Shown here: positions 44,354 to 53,151 of the stretch, piece by piece
Layout of the letters: the number at the start of each line of letters is the position of its first letter
How positions within the stretch are numbered: position 1 is the first letter of the stretch
Origin: Abditibacteriaceae bacterium
GTDB lineage: Bacteria; Armatimonadota; Abditibacteriia; Abditibacteriales; Abditibacteriaceae
Direction of reading: 5' to 3'
DNA: 64,000 bases
Assembly (NCBI GenBank): GCA_019239895.1
Contig: JAFAZH010000041.1
Coordinates: 1 to 64,000 of the forward strand
Translations under genes and position numbers: made by a program
The notes under the pieces: generated by a model
Databases searched by the model: none
The model's input: only the letters and a program-made list of their open reading frames with translations
What the model was told of the DNA's origin: nothing

Positions 44354-44372
44354 AAAAGGGCGCGTTGACGCT

Positions 44373-45221
44373 TTATCGTCCCCACCAAAACCCAAGCCCA
44401 GCTACAACGAGAAAGCTGAATAAAGCGATCCAGTCGCGGGGCTGCATCATAAATTCATCCAACGTATAAACTTCGCCCTGAAATCCTCTCGATTGCATCG
44501 CTAAATAAACCTCATTGCTCAGTTGCAAGCTTTTGCTTAATAGCACCCCCACACTGGCAGCGGCCAGGCGTCGTTGCTCTCTATCTTCCAGCTTTCCTAT
44601 GAGGCGGCTCTGGCGCGACTCAAACATATCATGCGCGGTTTGCAGCAGCAGGAAGATATAACGATAAGTCATACCTAAAATGACGACGAATACTACTGGC
44701 ACATGCAGCACACGCAGGGCTTTGAGCACATGCGTCCAGGGTGTGCATAAAATCAGTAAGACCGAAAACGTGGCTGCGGTTTCGACCCGTGTAATGAGAT
44801 AGAGGGCACTGCGCACTCCCTGTTCTGTAATCGGCCAGTGCAGCAACGGCAAGCGATAAATAACATGTCCAGGGGTGATAAATATGGCTGGTAGCGCGAT
44901 GCATCCAGTAAACACCAGCACCCCTATCCATTCACGTCGCGCCAGGGTGCGAATCGAGACCTGGGAAAGCAAGGCCAGTGTTAGAGCAATGACGAACAAG
45001 GTTAGGATGATCCAAAGGCTATGCGCCAGAGCCGCCGTAATGATGAGGGCGAGCAGGCCAACGACTTTAACCCGTGGATCAAGATGCTGCAATAGGCCAT
45101 CGGCTTTCGTTATCTCTTCCGCCTGGAGCGCGTGGGCTGTGGTCGCTGCTAACCCAGCGAGAGTGTGTTCGACGAAGCTCTTGCGCCGCTTACGCTTGAT
45201 GGCAACGCCGCCTGCCATCAA
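44373..45221 (-). CDS. nikQ: ECF importer transmembrane component (NikQ/CbiQ type)
   Basis: A 282-residue EcfT protein. HLDPRVKVVGLLALIITAAL near the N-terminus is typical of T components. The coupling-helix motif region is FVVILGMTYRYIFLLLQTAHDMFESRQSR, and the later YLAMQSRGF is the conserved CbiQ signature. About five to six transmembrane helices are present. It overlaps the nikMN gene by 4 bp (ATGA), implying translational coupling. It connects the NikO ATPase to the S component in the inner membrane. Confidence 0.9.
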   Translation of the reverse strand: MMAGGVAIKRKRRKSFVEHTLAGLAATTAHALQAEEITKADGLLQHLDPRVKVVGLLALIITAALAHSLWIILTLFVIALTLALLSQVSIRTLARREWIGVLVFTGCIALPAIFITPGHVIYRLPLLHWPITEQGVRSALYLITRVETAATFSVLLILCTPWTHVLKALRVLHVPVVFVVILGMTYRYIFLLLQTAHDMFESRQSRLIGKLEDREQRRLAAASVGVLLSKSLQLSNEVYLAMQSRGFQGEVYTLDEFMMQPRDWIALFSFLVVAGLGFWWGR

Positions 45222-46339
45222 CTGGCACCGTTGCCATTGGCCGCAACCAGCTCATCGGTTTGCCGTTTGCCGTCTAACACCTGCACAATAGCCGCAATAA
45301 CCATAAAGGCCATAAGAATCAGACCAGTGCCAAACATGGCGGAGAGCATATAGCCCAACTTTTCACTCTTGAGAAACTTCGGCGCATAATCGGGCATTGG
45401 CGCCGTCCAGATTGATGACAGCTTTTCAACTCCCTGGGGAGCCTGTGTCGGTGGGGCAGAGTTGCCGGAAGCGCGGGCAATGGCCAGGCGTGCTTGGGGG
45501 TTTTTGAAATCTGCGGGTGCCCACTCGCCCCAGGCCGAACCCGCAGCTAAGAGACCCAAAGGGCTTAGCAGCATGAGCAAAGCGACGCCGACCCACAGCG
45601 GGCGAGTCACTTGCCAGCCGCTTTGTGTAATCTCTTGCGTTGCATCTACATCGCGTGCGCCCGGTGCGGTGGCTTTGAGCAAAGAAGGATCAGTGCGCTG
45701 CAAGTAGGCCACGACGCCACCGGAAATAATAAGTTCGGCGAGTCCTGCAAAAGTGAGGTGCCCAATCAGCATGGCCGGGATCGCAATATGCAACGGGTAG
45801 GGCGCATAGAGCGGCGCACCAGTGGCATCTTTGAAGAACACCGGTTGAAGGCCGAACTCAATGGCTGCACAGAGGGCCGCTACATTGATGGCCGCATAAC
45901 CCGCTAATGCTGCTGCAATCACGCGCCGGGAATGCGTCAATGGAGCGCGGCCAGCAATAACCCGATACACGGCATAGGCTACTAACGAGCCGATGATGGC
46001 CATATTAAAACAGTTCGCGCCGTAAGCCGTAACACCACCATCACCAAAGAAAAGAGCTTGAATGAGGAGGGCAACTGAGATCGCTAACATGGAAGCCCAG
46101 GGGCCAAGCACCACCGTCGTCAAGCCCATACCAACCGCGTGACCCGTGGTGCCACCCGGCAGGGGCAGATTGAACATCATAATGACGAAGCTGAAGGCTG
46201 CGAAAACCGAGAGGAGCGGCACCAATCGGGTGTGCAAAAGCCGCTTGACGCGCTGCAAGGCACAGTACCAGAAAGGCACGGCCCCGGCATACATCACTGT
46301 GCAAGTGGAAGGACTTAAATAACCGTCAGGAATGTGCAT
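45218..46339 (-). CDS. nikMN: Nickel ECF S-component fused to small subunit (NikMN, CbiM/PDGLE)
   Basis: A 373-residue fusion from ATG 46339. A longer frame at 46384 is rejected because the metal site of CbiM/NikM needs the free N-terminus MHIPDGYLSP (Met1, His2). Residues 1-220 form the CbiM/NikM membrane domain, with NLPLPGGTTGHAVGMGLTTVVLGP. The C-terminal NikN-like domain has two helices around a periplasmic loop (SSIWTAPMPDYAPKFL). It imports Ni2+ (or Co2+) with NikQ and NikO. The upstream gene is nikR. Confidence 0.92.
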   Translation of the reverse strand: MHIPDGYLSPSTCTVMYAGAVPFWYCALQRVKRLLHTRLVPLLSVFAAFSFVIMMFNLPLPGGTTGHAVGMGLTTVVLGPWASMLAISVALLIQALFFGDGGVTAYGANCFNMAIIGSLVAYAVYRVIAGRAPLTHSRRVIAAALAGYAAINVAALCAAIEFGLQPVFFKDATGAPLYAPYPLHIAIPAMLIGHLTFAGLAELIISGGVVAYLQRTDPSLLKATAPGARDVDATQEITQSGWQVTRPLWVGVALLMLLSPLGLLAAGSAWGEWAPADFKNPQARLAIARASGNSAPPTQAPQGVEKLSSIWTAPMPDYAPKFLKSEKLGYMLSAMFGTGLILMAFMVIAAIVQVLDGKRQTDELVAANGNGAS

Positions 46340-46362
46340 TGTTCTATAAAGCCCCGTCTTCC

Positions 46363-46507
46363 TTTTCAACACAAAGGACACCAAGGAAGCACAAAGATCA
46401 CAAAAGAAAAAAGTGAAAAAGGCGACCTTATAGGTACCACTTATAGCTTCTATCTTCTAATCCCTTTTGTGTCTTTTGTGTTATCTTTGTGTTCTTTGTG
46501 TTGAAAA
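46363..46507. repeat. Intergenic palindromic element, family I (ACACAAAGG type)
   Basis: Outer arms TTTTCAACACAAAGGACACC (46363-46382) and the complement ending TTTGTGTTGAAAA (46495-46507), with an inner TAGCTTCTATCTTCTAATCC segment. It separates nikR from nikMN. Confidence 0.84.
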
Positions 46508-46521
46508 ACAGATGGTGAGGG

Positions 46522-46959
46522 CTAATCCACTAGATCTTTACCTGTGCTGGTGATGGTTAGCCTACCATGCTTCACACCTTTAGCAGCGATTAAAGCATCC
46601 GCGATGCTTTTGATTCTGGCGGCTTTGCCGCGCACCACCAAGACTTCCAGACAATTGTCATGATCGAGATGTACATGCAGGGTAGAGATAATGAGGTCAG
46701 TATGATCGTGCTGAAGGTCTGTTAATACAGACTGCAAGTGTGGCTTGTGGTGGTCGTAGACGAGAGTGATAGTGCCTGCGATTTCCTGTCTGCCGTTGTG
46801 CTGGCGATGCTCAACTAATTCATCCCTTATCATGTCCGCGATGGCGAGAGAACGGTTGTCATAACCCTTCTCCTGCACCATCGCATCTAAATCACTGAGC
46901 AATTGCTGAGGCAGCGACACGCTGAAGCGACTGACTTCCTGCTCTTTGGACGCTCTCAT
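46522..46959 (-). CDS. nikR: Nickel-responsive repressor NikR
   Basis: A 145-residue ribbon-helix-helix regulator. The N-terminal RHH strand is VSRFSVSLPQQLLSDLDAMVQEKGYDNRSLAIADMIRDELV. The C-terminal ACT-like nickel domain shows ITLVYDHHKPHL and LQHDHTDLIISTLHVHLDHDNCLEVLVVRG. The nickel ligands of NikR (His, His, His, Cys) are matched by a His near 84-86, H95, H97 and C103. Nickel-bound NikR binds a 28-bp site; one lies immediately upstream at 46962-46989. It heads the nikR-nikMN-nikQ-nikO unit. Confidence 0.95.
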   Translation of the reverse strand: MRASKEQEVSRFSVSLPQQLLSDLDAMVQEKGYDNRSLAIADMIRDELVEHRQHNGRQEIAGTITLVYDHHKPHLQSVLTDLQHDHTDLIISTLHVHLDHDNCLEVLVVRGKAARIKSIADALIAAKGVKHGRLTITSTGKDLVD

Positions 46960-46961
46960 AA

Positions 46962-47008
46962 ATATTACAAACTTAATTTAGCGTAACACGCTAAGGGGAT
47001 AGCGTCAA
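46962..47008 (-). promoter_or_regulatory. nikR promoter with overlapping NikR box
   Basis: On the minus strand, TTGACG (47008-47003), a 17-bp spacer and TACGCT (46985-46980) form a sigma-70-like promoter. The box GTGTTAC-N14-GTAATAT covers 46989-46962, overlapping the -10 element and stopping 2 bp before the nikR ATG. It also contains a tight dyad TTAGCGT-N3-ACGCTAA (46978-46994). The box pattern matches the GTGTTAC-N13/14-GTAACAC sites described for NikR in some lineages. Confidence 0.7.
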
Positions 47009-47011
47009 ACT

Positions 47012-48739
47012 CTAACCCCGTTGCCGGATGAGGAATCCAAACAGCGCGGGCAGAAAGAGGACGAATGAAGCCGCCACGATAACAGCCGAAGCGGGTAAGT
47101 CGGCGATGAGCGAAATATGCAAGCCTAAGATCACCGGAAGCGCACCTAAGAACGGCACTAACAGCCAGGCATGGCGCATACGACTCGTCACGAGTAGAGC
47201 GGTAGAAGCCGGGATAATGAGCATGGTCGAAGTGAGCAGCACCCCCACGGAGCGAATGGAAAAGGCGATGGTGAGGCCAATGGTCAAGAATAATAGCAAG
47301 TCCCAGGCAGCAGCGCGAAAGCCGAGCGTATTGGCCGATTCACGGTCGAAGGAAACAAAAACGAATTCTTTATAAAAGAGCGCATGGAGCAAGCCGACGA
47401 CGACAAACGCGCCTAACATTTGCTTCGTCTCTTCCGCTGAGATCGTCAGGATGTCGCCTTGCAGCAGGGTCAGCATGTGCGCCTCCCCCGCGGCGCTTTT
47501 GGCAATGAGCAAAATACTCAATGCTGCCGCGACAGAATAGAGAATGCCAATGTAACTTTCGTGCGGCACACGACGTGGCGACCAGTGGATGGAAAAGAGC
47601 ACAACTCCTAACAGCATAAAGCCCAGGGCACCCAGGAGCGGCGCAAAATTCAAGAGGATGGCTAAGGCAATGCCTGCTGAACTAACCTCAGCCAATGCTA
47701 CGCCTACGAAAACAATGCGCTTGAGGACTACATAAATCCCAAGATAAGAACACATTAGCGCCACCAACAATCCGGCCCATAGTGCCTTACGCATAAAGTC
47801 AATCTGAAAGGTGCCCCACACATCGAAGATGTTGCGATTGGCGGTGCCATTGATTTGGTCGCCTGCGAACTCTTCTCCTTGCGATTGCATTGTGCTTTGA
47901 GTCGTGATTTGTCCCGGCCCTGATGGTGCGCGGGGATGATTCCCCGGCGGGCCTGGCCTGACAGGTTGACCGGCTTTTGTAACTGCATTGCCCACCGCCG
48001 GATTAGCCGGATTGGTTACTGTCCCAGGTGCCGCAGGCGAGGCTGCGCCGGGTGTAGAGACTGGCGCGTTAGCAGTGGTGGGAGCATTGGCTCCCGGAGC
48101 CGGGTTCGCTGGGGCCGCTGACCCCGCTGGGGCCGAACTGCCCGGCACGACTGGAGCCACATCCGGTATGGGCTGATCTTCAATCGGTGCATCCTCTGGA
48201 TTGACTGCTGGCTTTTTGCCCCCAGCGGCTTTAGCTGGAAGCGGAGGTGCCGGGGGCTTGGCGGGAGGATTAACTTTAAGCACAGGCGCAGGTTTAGGCG
48301 TAGGCACTGCGGTTGGCGCTGGCGCAGGTCGGGTGGGAGTTGGTCTGGCAACGGTGGGGCGCGGTGTTGGATGCGGCCTGGGTGTGGGGCGAGGGAGCGG
48401 TTTAGGTGTAGGCCGTGCAGCAGGTCTTGGGGTTGGCCTTGGTGTAGGATGAGCCACCGCAGGATGTGGCTTCGGTGTCGGGGCTTTATTACCTGGCGAT
48501 GCGGGTGTAACCGATACCCCTGGCCCCATTGGAATCTGCCCCGACCCCGGCCCACGGACAGGTGTTGGCGTCTTAGAGACACCTGCCGGAGCAGGCAATT
48601 GACTGTCAGCAGGAGCTTGATCGGCAGGATTATTATCTTGTGCCAGCGATAAGCTAAAATTACCAAGAATCAGGGCAAGTAATAAGATTGTCAATGCTGC
48701 AAGGCGCGTAAAAGACAAACGTGAATATTTCAACATCAT
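47012..48739 (-). CDS. znuB: Zinc-type ABC permease (ZnuB) with a long proline-rich N-terminal extension
   Basis: 575 residues. The C-terminal part (about 305-575) is a ZnuB/MntB-like permease: about eight helices, with FVGVALAEVSSAGIALAILL and SIRSVGVLLTSTMLIIPASTALLV. Residues 1-34 are a signal or first transmembrane helix, and residues 35-285 are Pro/Ala/Thr-rich (many TPRP and PTPKP units). Normal family length is about 270, so roughly 280 residues are added, probably in the periplasm. It is the last gene of the znuA-PAP2-znuC-znuB group. The frame is continuous and there is no internal start that would be obviously better. Confidence 0.82.
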   Translation of the reverse strand: MMLKYSRLSFTRLAALTILLLALILGNFSLSLAQDNNPADQAPADSQLPAPAGVSKTPTPVRGPGSGQIPMGPGVSVTPASPGNKAPTPKPHPAVAHPTPRPTPRPAARPTPKPLPRPTPRPHPTPRPTVARPTPTRPAPAPTAVPTPKPAPVLKVNPPAKPPAPPLPAKAAGGKKPAVNPEDAPIEDQPIPDVAPVVPGSSAPAGSAAPANPAPGANAPTTANAPVSTPGAASPAAPGTVTNPANPAVGNAVTKAGQPVRPGPPGNHPRAPSGPGQITTQSTMQSQGEEFAGDQINGTANRNIFDVWGTFQIDFMRKALWAGLLVALMCSYLGIYVVLKRIVFVGVALAEVSSAGIALAILLNFAPLLGALGFMLLGVVLFSIHWSPRRVPHESYIGILYSVAAALSILLIAKSAAGEAHMLTLLQGDILTISAEETKQMLGAFVVVGLLHALFYKEFVFVSFDRESANTLGFRAAAWDLLLFLTIGLTIAFSIRSVGVLLTSTMLIIPASTALLVTSRMRHAWLLVPFLGALPVILGLHISLIADLPASAVIVAASFVLFLPALFGFLIRQRG

Positions 48740-48786
48740 TTTAATTGTTCTAACTTTTGCAACTAAAGCTATTCGTAAAACCGAAA

Positions 48787-48917
48787 GCAGAAGAGTTTGT
48801 CATGCTGAGCAGAGCGAAGCATCTAATAAGAGTCTCCATAGAAAAGTAGTTGAACCTTGACTCTCTAACTCCGCAGAGTAGATGCTTCGCTCTGCTCAGC
48901 ATGACAAACTCTTCTGC
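48787..48917. repeat. Perfect 38-bp inverted repeat, family III (GTCATGCTGAGCAGAG type)
   Basis: GCAGAAGAGTTTGTCATGCT and following bases (48787-48824) are matched exactly by their complement at 48880-48917, with a 55-bp centre. It lies between znuC and znuB, in the operon's transcript. Confidence 0.88.
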
Positions 48918-48983
48918 TCCACATAATATAAATCGGTGTCCTTCTCCATTTAGTCCTGTGCTGGATTCGTCAGGCTTCTTGAA

Positions 48984-49796
48984 TTACACGACAACTCGGC
49001 TACCGTTCATTTCCAGCACCCGAAGGGGAATGCCATAAAGTCTTTCCAGGTAATCGGTCTGCATCACTGTTTCAACGTCTTCCAGTTGTAGCTTGCCCTG
49101 GTCAATAATACCGATTTTGCGGGCGTGATTAGCTACTGTATTGAGGGAATGACTGACCATTACCACCGCGATATGATGTTCGGCGTGAACTCGGTCTATA
49201 AGCGCCATGATCGCTTTTTCTGCTGCAATGTCGAGATCACTAGTATGCTCGTCCAAGACCAGAACATCGGGGTCGCCCACGAGGGCGCGGGCGATGAGGG
49301 CGCGTTGTTTCTGGCCACCCGAAAGCTCCCGGTACAGCCGATGGGCCAGATGCTCAATGCCGACTTCGCGCAGGGAGTCCATCACCTTTTCGCGGTCGGT
49401 TCCTCCTGGTCGGCGCACCACCCCTAAACGACCGTATCGTCCCATCATTACCACTTCAAAAATGGTCAGCGGAAAAAACTCGTCTAGGGTCTGCAATTGT
49501 GGCACGTAACCGAAGTGGGGTGGTTGTTGGTAGCTAATGCGACCGCCCAGCGCGCGCACGTTGCCCAGGAGGGAGCGCAAGAAAGTGGTCTTGCCGGAAC
49601 CATTGGAGCCGACTACGGCCACGTAATCACCTGCAAAAAGGGTGAAATTGACATCACTCAAGATGACGCGTTTGCCATAGCCTAAAACCGCGTGCTCAAA
49701 GCGCAAGATTTCCCGCTGCGGTGGTTGGCCATTGGTTGCTAACGGCTGGGCGACAGCAGGGGTATATTCTTGAATGGTTTCTGATTCAGTTATCAC
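48984..49796 (-). CDS. znuC: Zinc-type ABC transporter ATPase (ZnuC)
   Basis: A 270-residue ABC ATPase of the metal-uptake (ZnuC/MntA) subfamily. Walker A is GSNGSGKTT, the Q-loop FGYVPQLQTLDEFFPLT, the signature ELSGGQKQR, Walker B VLVLDEHTSDLD and the H-loop VMVSHSL. Note the Asp-Glu-His instead of the usual Asp-Glu-Pro in Walker B. It overlaps the PAP2 gene start by 4 bp (49793-49796). It energises the ZnuB permease 244 bp downstream, beyond a palindromic repeat. Confidence 0.9.
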   Translation of the reverse strand: MITESETIQEYTPAVAQPLATNGQPPQREILRFEHAVLGYGKRVILSDVNFTLFAGDYVAVVGSNGSGKTTFLRSLLGNVRALGGRISYQQPPHFGYVPQLQTLDEFFPLTIFEVVMMGRYGRLGVVRRPGGTDREKVMDSLREVGIEHLAHRLYRELSGGQKQRALIARALVGDPDVLVLDEHTSDLDIAAEKAIMALIDRVHAEHHIAVVMVSHSLNTVANHARKIGIIDQGKLQLEDVETVMQTDYLERLYGIPLRVLEMNGSRVVV

Positions 49797-50284
49797 AACT
49801 TTTCTCCGTATGGTTCAGGTCGAGGCGGGGTGTCGGACGCGGCGACGGGTAGGGTGGCTGATGGTTTAATAATGGCGTGGCATATATAGGTCAAAGGTGG
49901 CGCGATGATCCAGGCTCCAAAGATGTCCAGCCAAACATGGTAGCCCAGTGCCACGACCATTGCGGAATAGATAAGGGTAAGGGGTAGCATTAACCAGAGC
50001 CAGCGCCGGTCGAGCAAAAAAAGCGAGGTCGCTACACTCGCGGTAAAGGCCAGATGACCACTGGGAAACAGCTTATGGCTCGGCCACAAATGCAACCAGC
50101 GATTCACATGGGCAAAGACATAAACCACCAGTAGTCCTACAATGGCCCGCACTAAGAATAGCCACAGGGTTGGTCGGGTTGCTGCGACTGGCCTCTCGCG
50201 CTGGCGAGTGGCCATGAACGGAGCCACTACCAGCAAGACGAATAGCAGTGGATTGACCAGGTTGGCTAAGTGTTTTATCGCCAT
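49793..50284 (-). CDS. PAP2-like membrane phosphatase, short
   Basis: A 163-residue protein with about five hydrophobic helices. A PAP2-type motif SGHLAFTASVATSLFL and a later GYHVWLDIFGAW (His, Asp) are visible. The usual KxxxxxxRP motif is not evident in full, so activity is uncertain; it may be a PAP2-related membrane protein. It is embedded between znuA and znuC, overlapping znuC by 4 bp, so it is translated as part of the zinc operon. An undescribed role with the importer or in lipid recycling is possible. Confidence 0.7.
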   Translation of the reverse strand: MAIKHLANLVNPLLFVLLVVAPFMATRQRERPVAATRPTLWLFLVRAIVGLLVVYVFAHVNRWLHLWPSHKLFPSGHLAFTASVATSLFLLDRRWLWLMLPLTLIYSAMVVALGYHVWLDIFGAWIIAPPLTYICHAIIKPSATLPVAASDTPPRPEPYGEKL

Positions 50285-50353
50285 GATGTAAATACTGTAG
50301 GCGCACTAGAGAGCAGGACATATAGATAGCGTCCTGCTCCCTGGCACGACCTC

Positions 50354-51307
50354 TTAATGACTAAGCGCCTGCTTGAAACTGCTGACTAATTTATCTATCA
50401 GGCTAAAGTAATCGGTAGTGCCAAGTGCGCCAATGGAATAAGGAGCCACGACATACTTGGCTCCGGTTTGCTGCGAAATGACATCCGCAAAGCGAGTGGG
50501 GTATATGGACTCGATAACCACTGCTCGCACACCATCGCGCTTCATGTTTTGAATGAGCGCGTTGATGTGTGCTGCCGAGGGCGGAATGCCGGGCTTAGGC
50601 TCCAGGTGTCCATATTCGCGCAGACCAAAGCGGCGAATAAAGTAGGCGAAGTTTTCGTGATAAGTTACCACCGACTTGCCGATATAAGGGGCTAACTCCT
50701 TTTGCCAGCCGGGCATACGACGGTCAATTTCGGCATTGAAATGGGTGTAGTTGGCGCGGTAGGTCTCAGCGTTAGCCGGGTCTACGCGCAGCAAGCCTTT
50801 GAGCACGTTGCGGGCAATGAATTTGGCGTAGATCGGGTCATAATAAAAATGGGGGTTGCCATCAATGTGGATGTCGCCACTGGCTCCGGTGATTTGAGTA
50901 GTTGGCATTCCCTCGCGCTTGATGCCCAGTGAACAGTTGACATAGCCGGGGCCGCCAGGGGTGAGGTTCACATTACCGGTGGCATTGGCCATTGAGTCCA
51001 TCCACATCTCGAATTGCATCCCGGTGCGCACCACCAGTTTGGCCTGTGCCACACGCGATACATCGCTGGGGCGCGGTTCAATGGTGTGATAGTCTCGGTT
51101 GGGCCGCGCCACGCTGTACACAGAAACCTTGTTGCCGCCGACTTCTTTGGCAATAGCCGCCAACTCAGGGATCGTGGCGACAATCGGCACAACGGCTGCG
51201 GCACGGGCGGCATCCAACGCGCCCATACTGGCGATGAGAGCGAGTGCCGTGACCCATCGCCCTACGTTCTTCCACTTAAATAAGCTTTGTTTTTGCATCG
51301 AAATCAT
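50354..51307 (-). CDS. znuA: Zinc ABC transporter periplasmic binding protein (ZnuA)
   Basis: A 317-residue substrate-binding protein; an in-frame ATG at 51298 is also possible. A signal peptide ends near ARAAA. Candidate metal ligands are His in RDYHTIEPRPSD, His in GNPHFYYDP, His in TYHENFAYF and an acidic residue in VVIESIYP. Three histidines plus one acid is the zinc-type set, whereas manganese-type proteins have two His and two acids. The His-rich loop of some ZnuA proteins is absent. It is the first importer gene after the porin, 41 bp away. Confidence 0.88.
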   Translation of the reverse strand: MISMQKQSLFKWKNVGRWVTALALIASMGALDAARAAAVVPIVATIPELAAIAKEVGGNKVSVYSVARPNRDYHTIEPRPSDVSRVAQAKLVVRTGMQFEMWMDSMANATGNVNLTPGGPGYVNCSLGIKREGMPTTQITGASGDIHIDGNPHFYYDPIYAKFIARNVLKGLLRVDPANAETYRANYTHFNAEIDRRMPGWQKELAPYIGKSVVTYHENFAYFIRRFGLREYGHLEPKPGIPPSAAHINALIQNMKRDGVRAVVIESIYPTRFADVISQQTGAKYVVAPYSIGALGTTDYFSLIDKLVSSFKQALSH

Positions 51308-51348
51308 CCTTTCCTACATTGGTAATAAGAGTTAAATTGGAGTGAAAA

Positions 51349-52935
51349 TCACTCTAAGTTATGAGTGTGTGGCCCGACGCCCCACACAAATTGCAACCAG
51401 GCTTCGTTGTAGCCGCTCTTCCCCGGACGACTACCGCGTGTGCCCATCAAGCGCACGTAAAACTGCTCGGTGAACTGCTTGGTGTAAATCAAAGACAGGG
51501 CATTCTCGCGGCCAGCCGCTTGGGGATAACCAGAGTTCTCGTACAGCACGCCAATGTCATTGAGGGGGTTGTAACGCAAGTTACCCAACGCGTAGTAGCC
51601 CGTGGCGCGATGGGTAATCAAGTTGTTGCTGGGAGAGTTCTGGAAATATTCGGAGCGTAATAGCAAGCGACGCCCACCCCCCATAAAGTGGCGGTATGAA
51701 ATGTCGGCTCCATTGAGTGCTACGTGTCCTGCACCTAAGACGGCCCCGCCATCGTTGACGAAGGCAGAATGACCCTGGGCACGCGAGACGCCTAACTCTA
51801 ACTCTGTATCCGGGTTGAGGGCATAGCCGCTCCAGATACGGCCATTGATAAAGCGGCTGTTAAACCCGGCGGCTGGCCCGGCGGGGAGGTCAACGCCGAA
51901 TGGGTTAGAAGAGATCGTGCCTGGCCCCTCGCCAGTGAACGCACCTAAACTGGCCCGCACAAATATCTTACCTTGCAGTGGCAGCAGATAATGCAGGTTA
52001 ACCCCATCGCCCACTAAAGCTTCTTCGGATACCAGATTGCGAATTGGAATCAGTTGGCGTGGATACAGCCACGAGTGGTTATGCAATTCCCCGGTGCGTC
52101 CAAAGGGTGCGAACTTGCGACCCACATTGATATTGAGGCCCTTCTTAAAACCGATGAAAGTCAGATAACCTTCCTCGACCTGAAAAGGCGAGTCTTCGGC
52201 AGGTGAACCGGTAATAAAAGCGTCGGCTTTGACGTTGGGATAGACATAGCTCTGAATACCCAATTCGCCTTCGCTCAAGCGGAATGAGCCTCGGTTGGGG
52301 TCACGCTTATCCGTGCTCAACAAGCCGCGTGCCTGGCCGATAAAGCTAATATCGGGCAAGAGCAGGCCCTTATTGCCGCCTGCTGCTGGTTGAGTGTTGG
52401 AAGGCTCGGCAGTGGTGGAATCAACCGGAGGCGGGGTTTCTTCGGATGGCGTCGTGGCAGGCACGGTGCCGGGTGTTGTCGGGGTACCAGGCGCAGTCGG
52501 GGCGACCTGGCCCTGACTACGCTTCAGTGCCTCGATGTCACGCTTCATCTGCTCCCATTCAGAGCGCGGCACCATAATCATGTCTCCCCCGCCGGGCGCA
52601 GCAGAAGCATTGGGCGGAGCCGGAGTCGGCGGGGTTGTGAGTGTCTGGTTATCGGCTGGTGCGGCATTATTTGGCTGTGTATTCGATGGCTGCGTGGGCG
52701 TGGTGGGCGTGACCGGATTCGCTGGCGCGGTCGGTGCGGGCGTGGTCGGTGCCGGACTCGCCGGAGTTGTAGGTTTTGACGGAGTTTGGGGTGCCGCTGG
52801 CGTTTGTGGCGCTGCGGGTTGAGTGGGTATGGCGGGATCAGGAATATCCTGGTCTTCCGGGTTGGCGGCACGCGCAGCATGAATGAGGGGCGGCGTTAAA
52901 ATAAGGCCAAGAGTGGCAAGGACGGCTAGTCGCAT
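51349..52935 (-). CDS. Outer-membrane porin-like protein with proline-rich linker
   Basis: 528 residues: a signal peptide (about 1-25, ending HAARAA), a Pro/Thr/Ala-rich stretch (about 28-115), and a short helix SEWEQMKRDIEALKRSQ typical of trimeric porin or anchor segments. A beta-barrel domain (about 180-528) ends in an aromatic-rich strand (YNEAWLQFVWGVGPHTHNLE). The barrel has motifs such as GSPAEDSPFQVEEGYLTF and NVGRKFAPFG, as in phosphate-selective/OprO-like porins. It lies upstream of znuA on the same strand and may let zinc cross the outer membrane. The exact solute is unknown. Confidence 0.8.
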   Translation of the reverse strand: MRLAVLATLGLILTPPLIHAARAANPEDQDIPDPAIPTQPAAPQTPAAPQTPSKPTTPASPAPTTPAPTAPANPVTPTTPTQPSNTQPNNAAPADNQTLTTPPTPAPPNASAAPGGGDMIMVPRSEWEQMKRDIEALKRSQGQVAPTAPGTPTTPGTVPATTPSEETPPPVDSTTAEPSNTQPAAGGNKGLLLPDISFIGQARGLLSTDKRDPNRGSFRLSEGELGIQSYVYPNVKADAFITGSPAEDSPFQVEEGYLTFIGFKKGLNINVGRKFAPFGRTGELHNHSWLYPRQLIPIRNLVSEEALVGDGVNLHYLLPLQGKIFVRASLGAFTGEGPGTISSNPFGVDLPAGPAAGFNSRFINGRIWSGYALNPDTELELGVSRAQGHSAFVNDGGAVLGAGHVALNGADISYRHFMGGGRRLLLRSEYFQNSPSNNLITHRATGYYALGNLRYNPLNDIGVLYENSGYPQAAGRENALSLIYTKQFTEQFYVRLMGTRGSRPGKSGYNEAWLQFVWGVGPHTHNLE

Positions 52936-53151
52936 GGAGAATCCTTTCAGAGTTCCTTTGTAATTGCTCGACTGTGGCTTGCAGAGCCAATAGAAAACAC
53001 CAGGATGCGCTATTGGGTGAAGTCATGAGCAGGGCGCAGTATGGAGGCGGCATCAGCTAAAGCAGCCAGAAACCACGCTCGCATGAGCGCGCGAGGTGCC
53101 AAAGCGTCGTCGTAAACGGGACTGGTTGGCATTGGCAACAAGTTGTGGGAA

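Noticed and set aside
48201..48652. Plus-strand ORFs rich in Gly/Arg opposite the ZnuB extension
   Set aside because: They are complements of the proline-rich codons; the minus-strand frame joins a real permease.
51340..51354. GAGTGA-AAA-TCACTC dyad upstream of znuA as a Zur site
   Set aside because: It overlaps the porin stop codon and does not resemble Zur or Fur consensus sites; may be a small hairpin.
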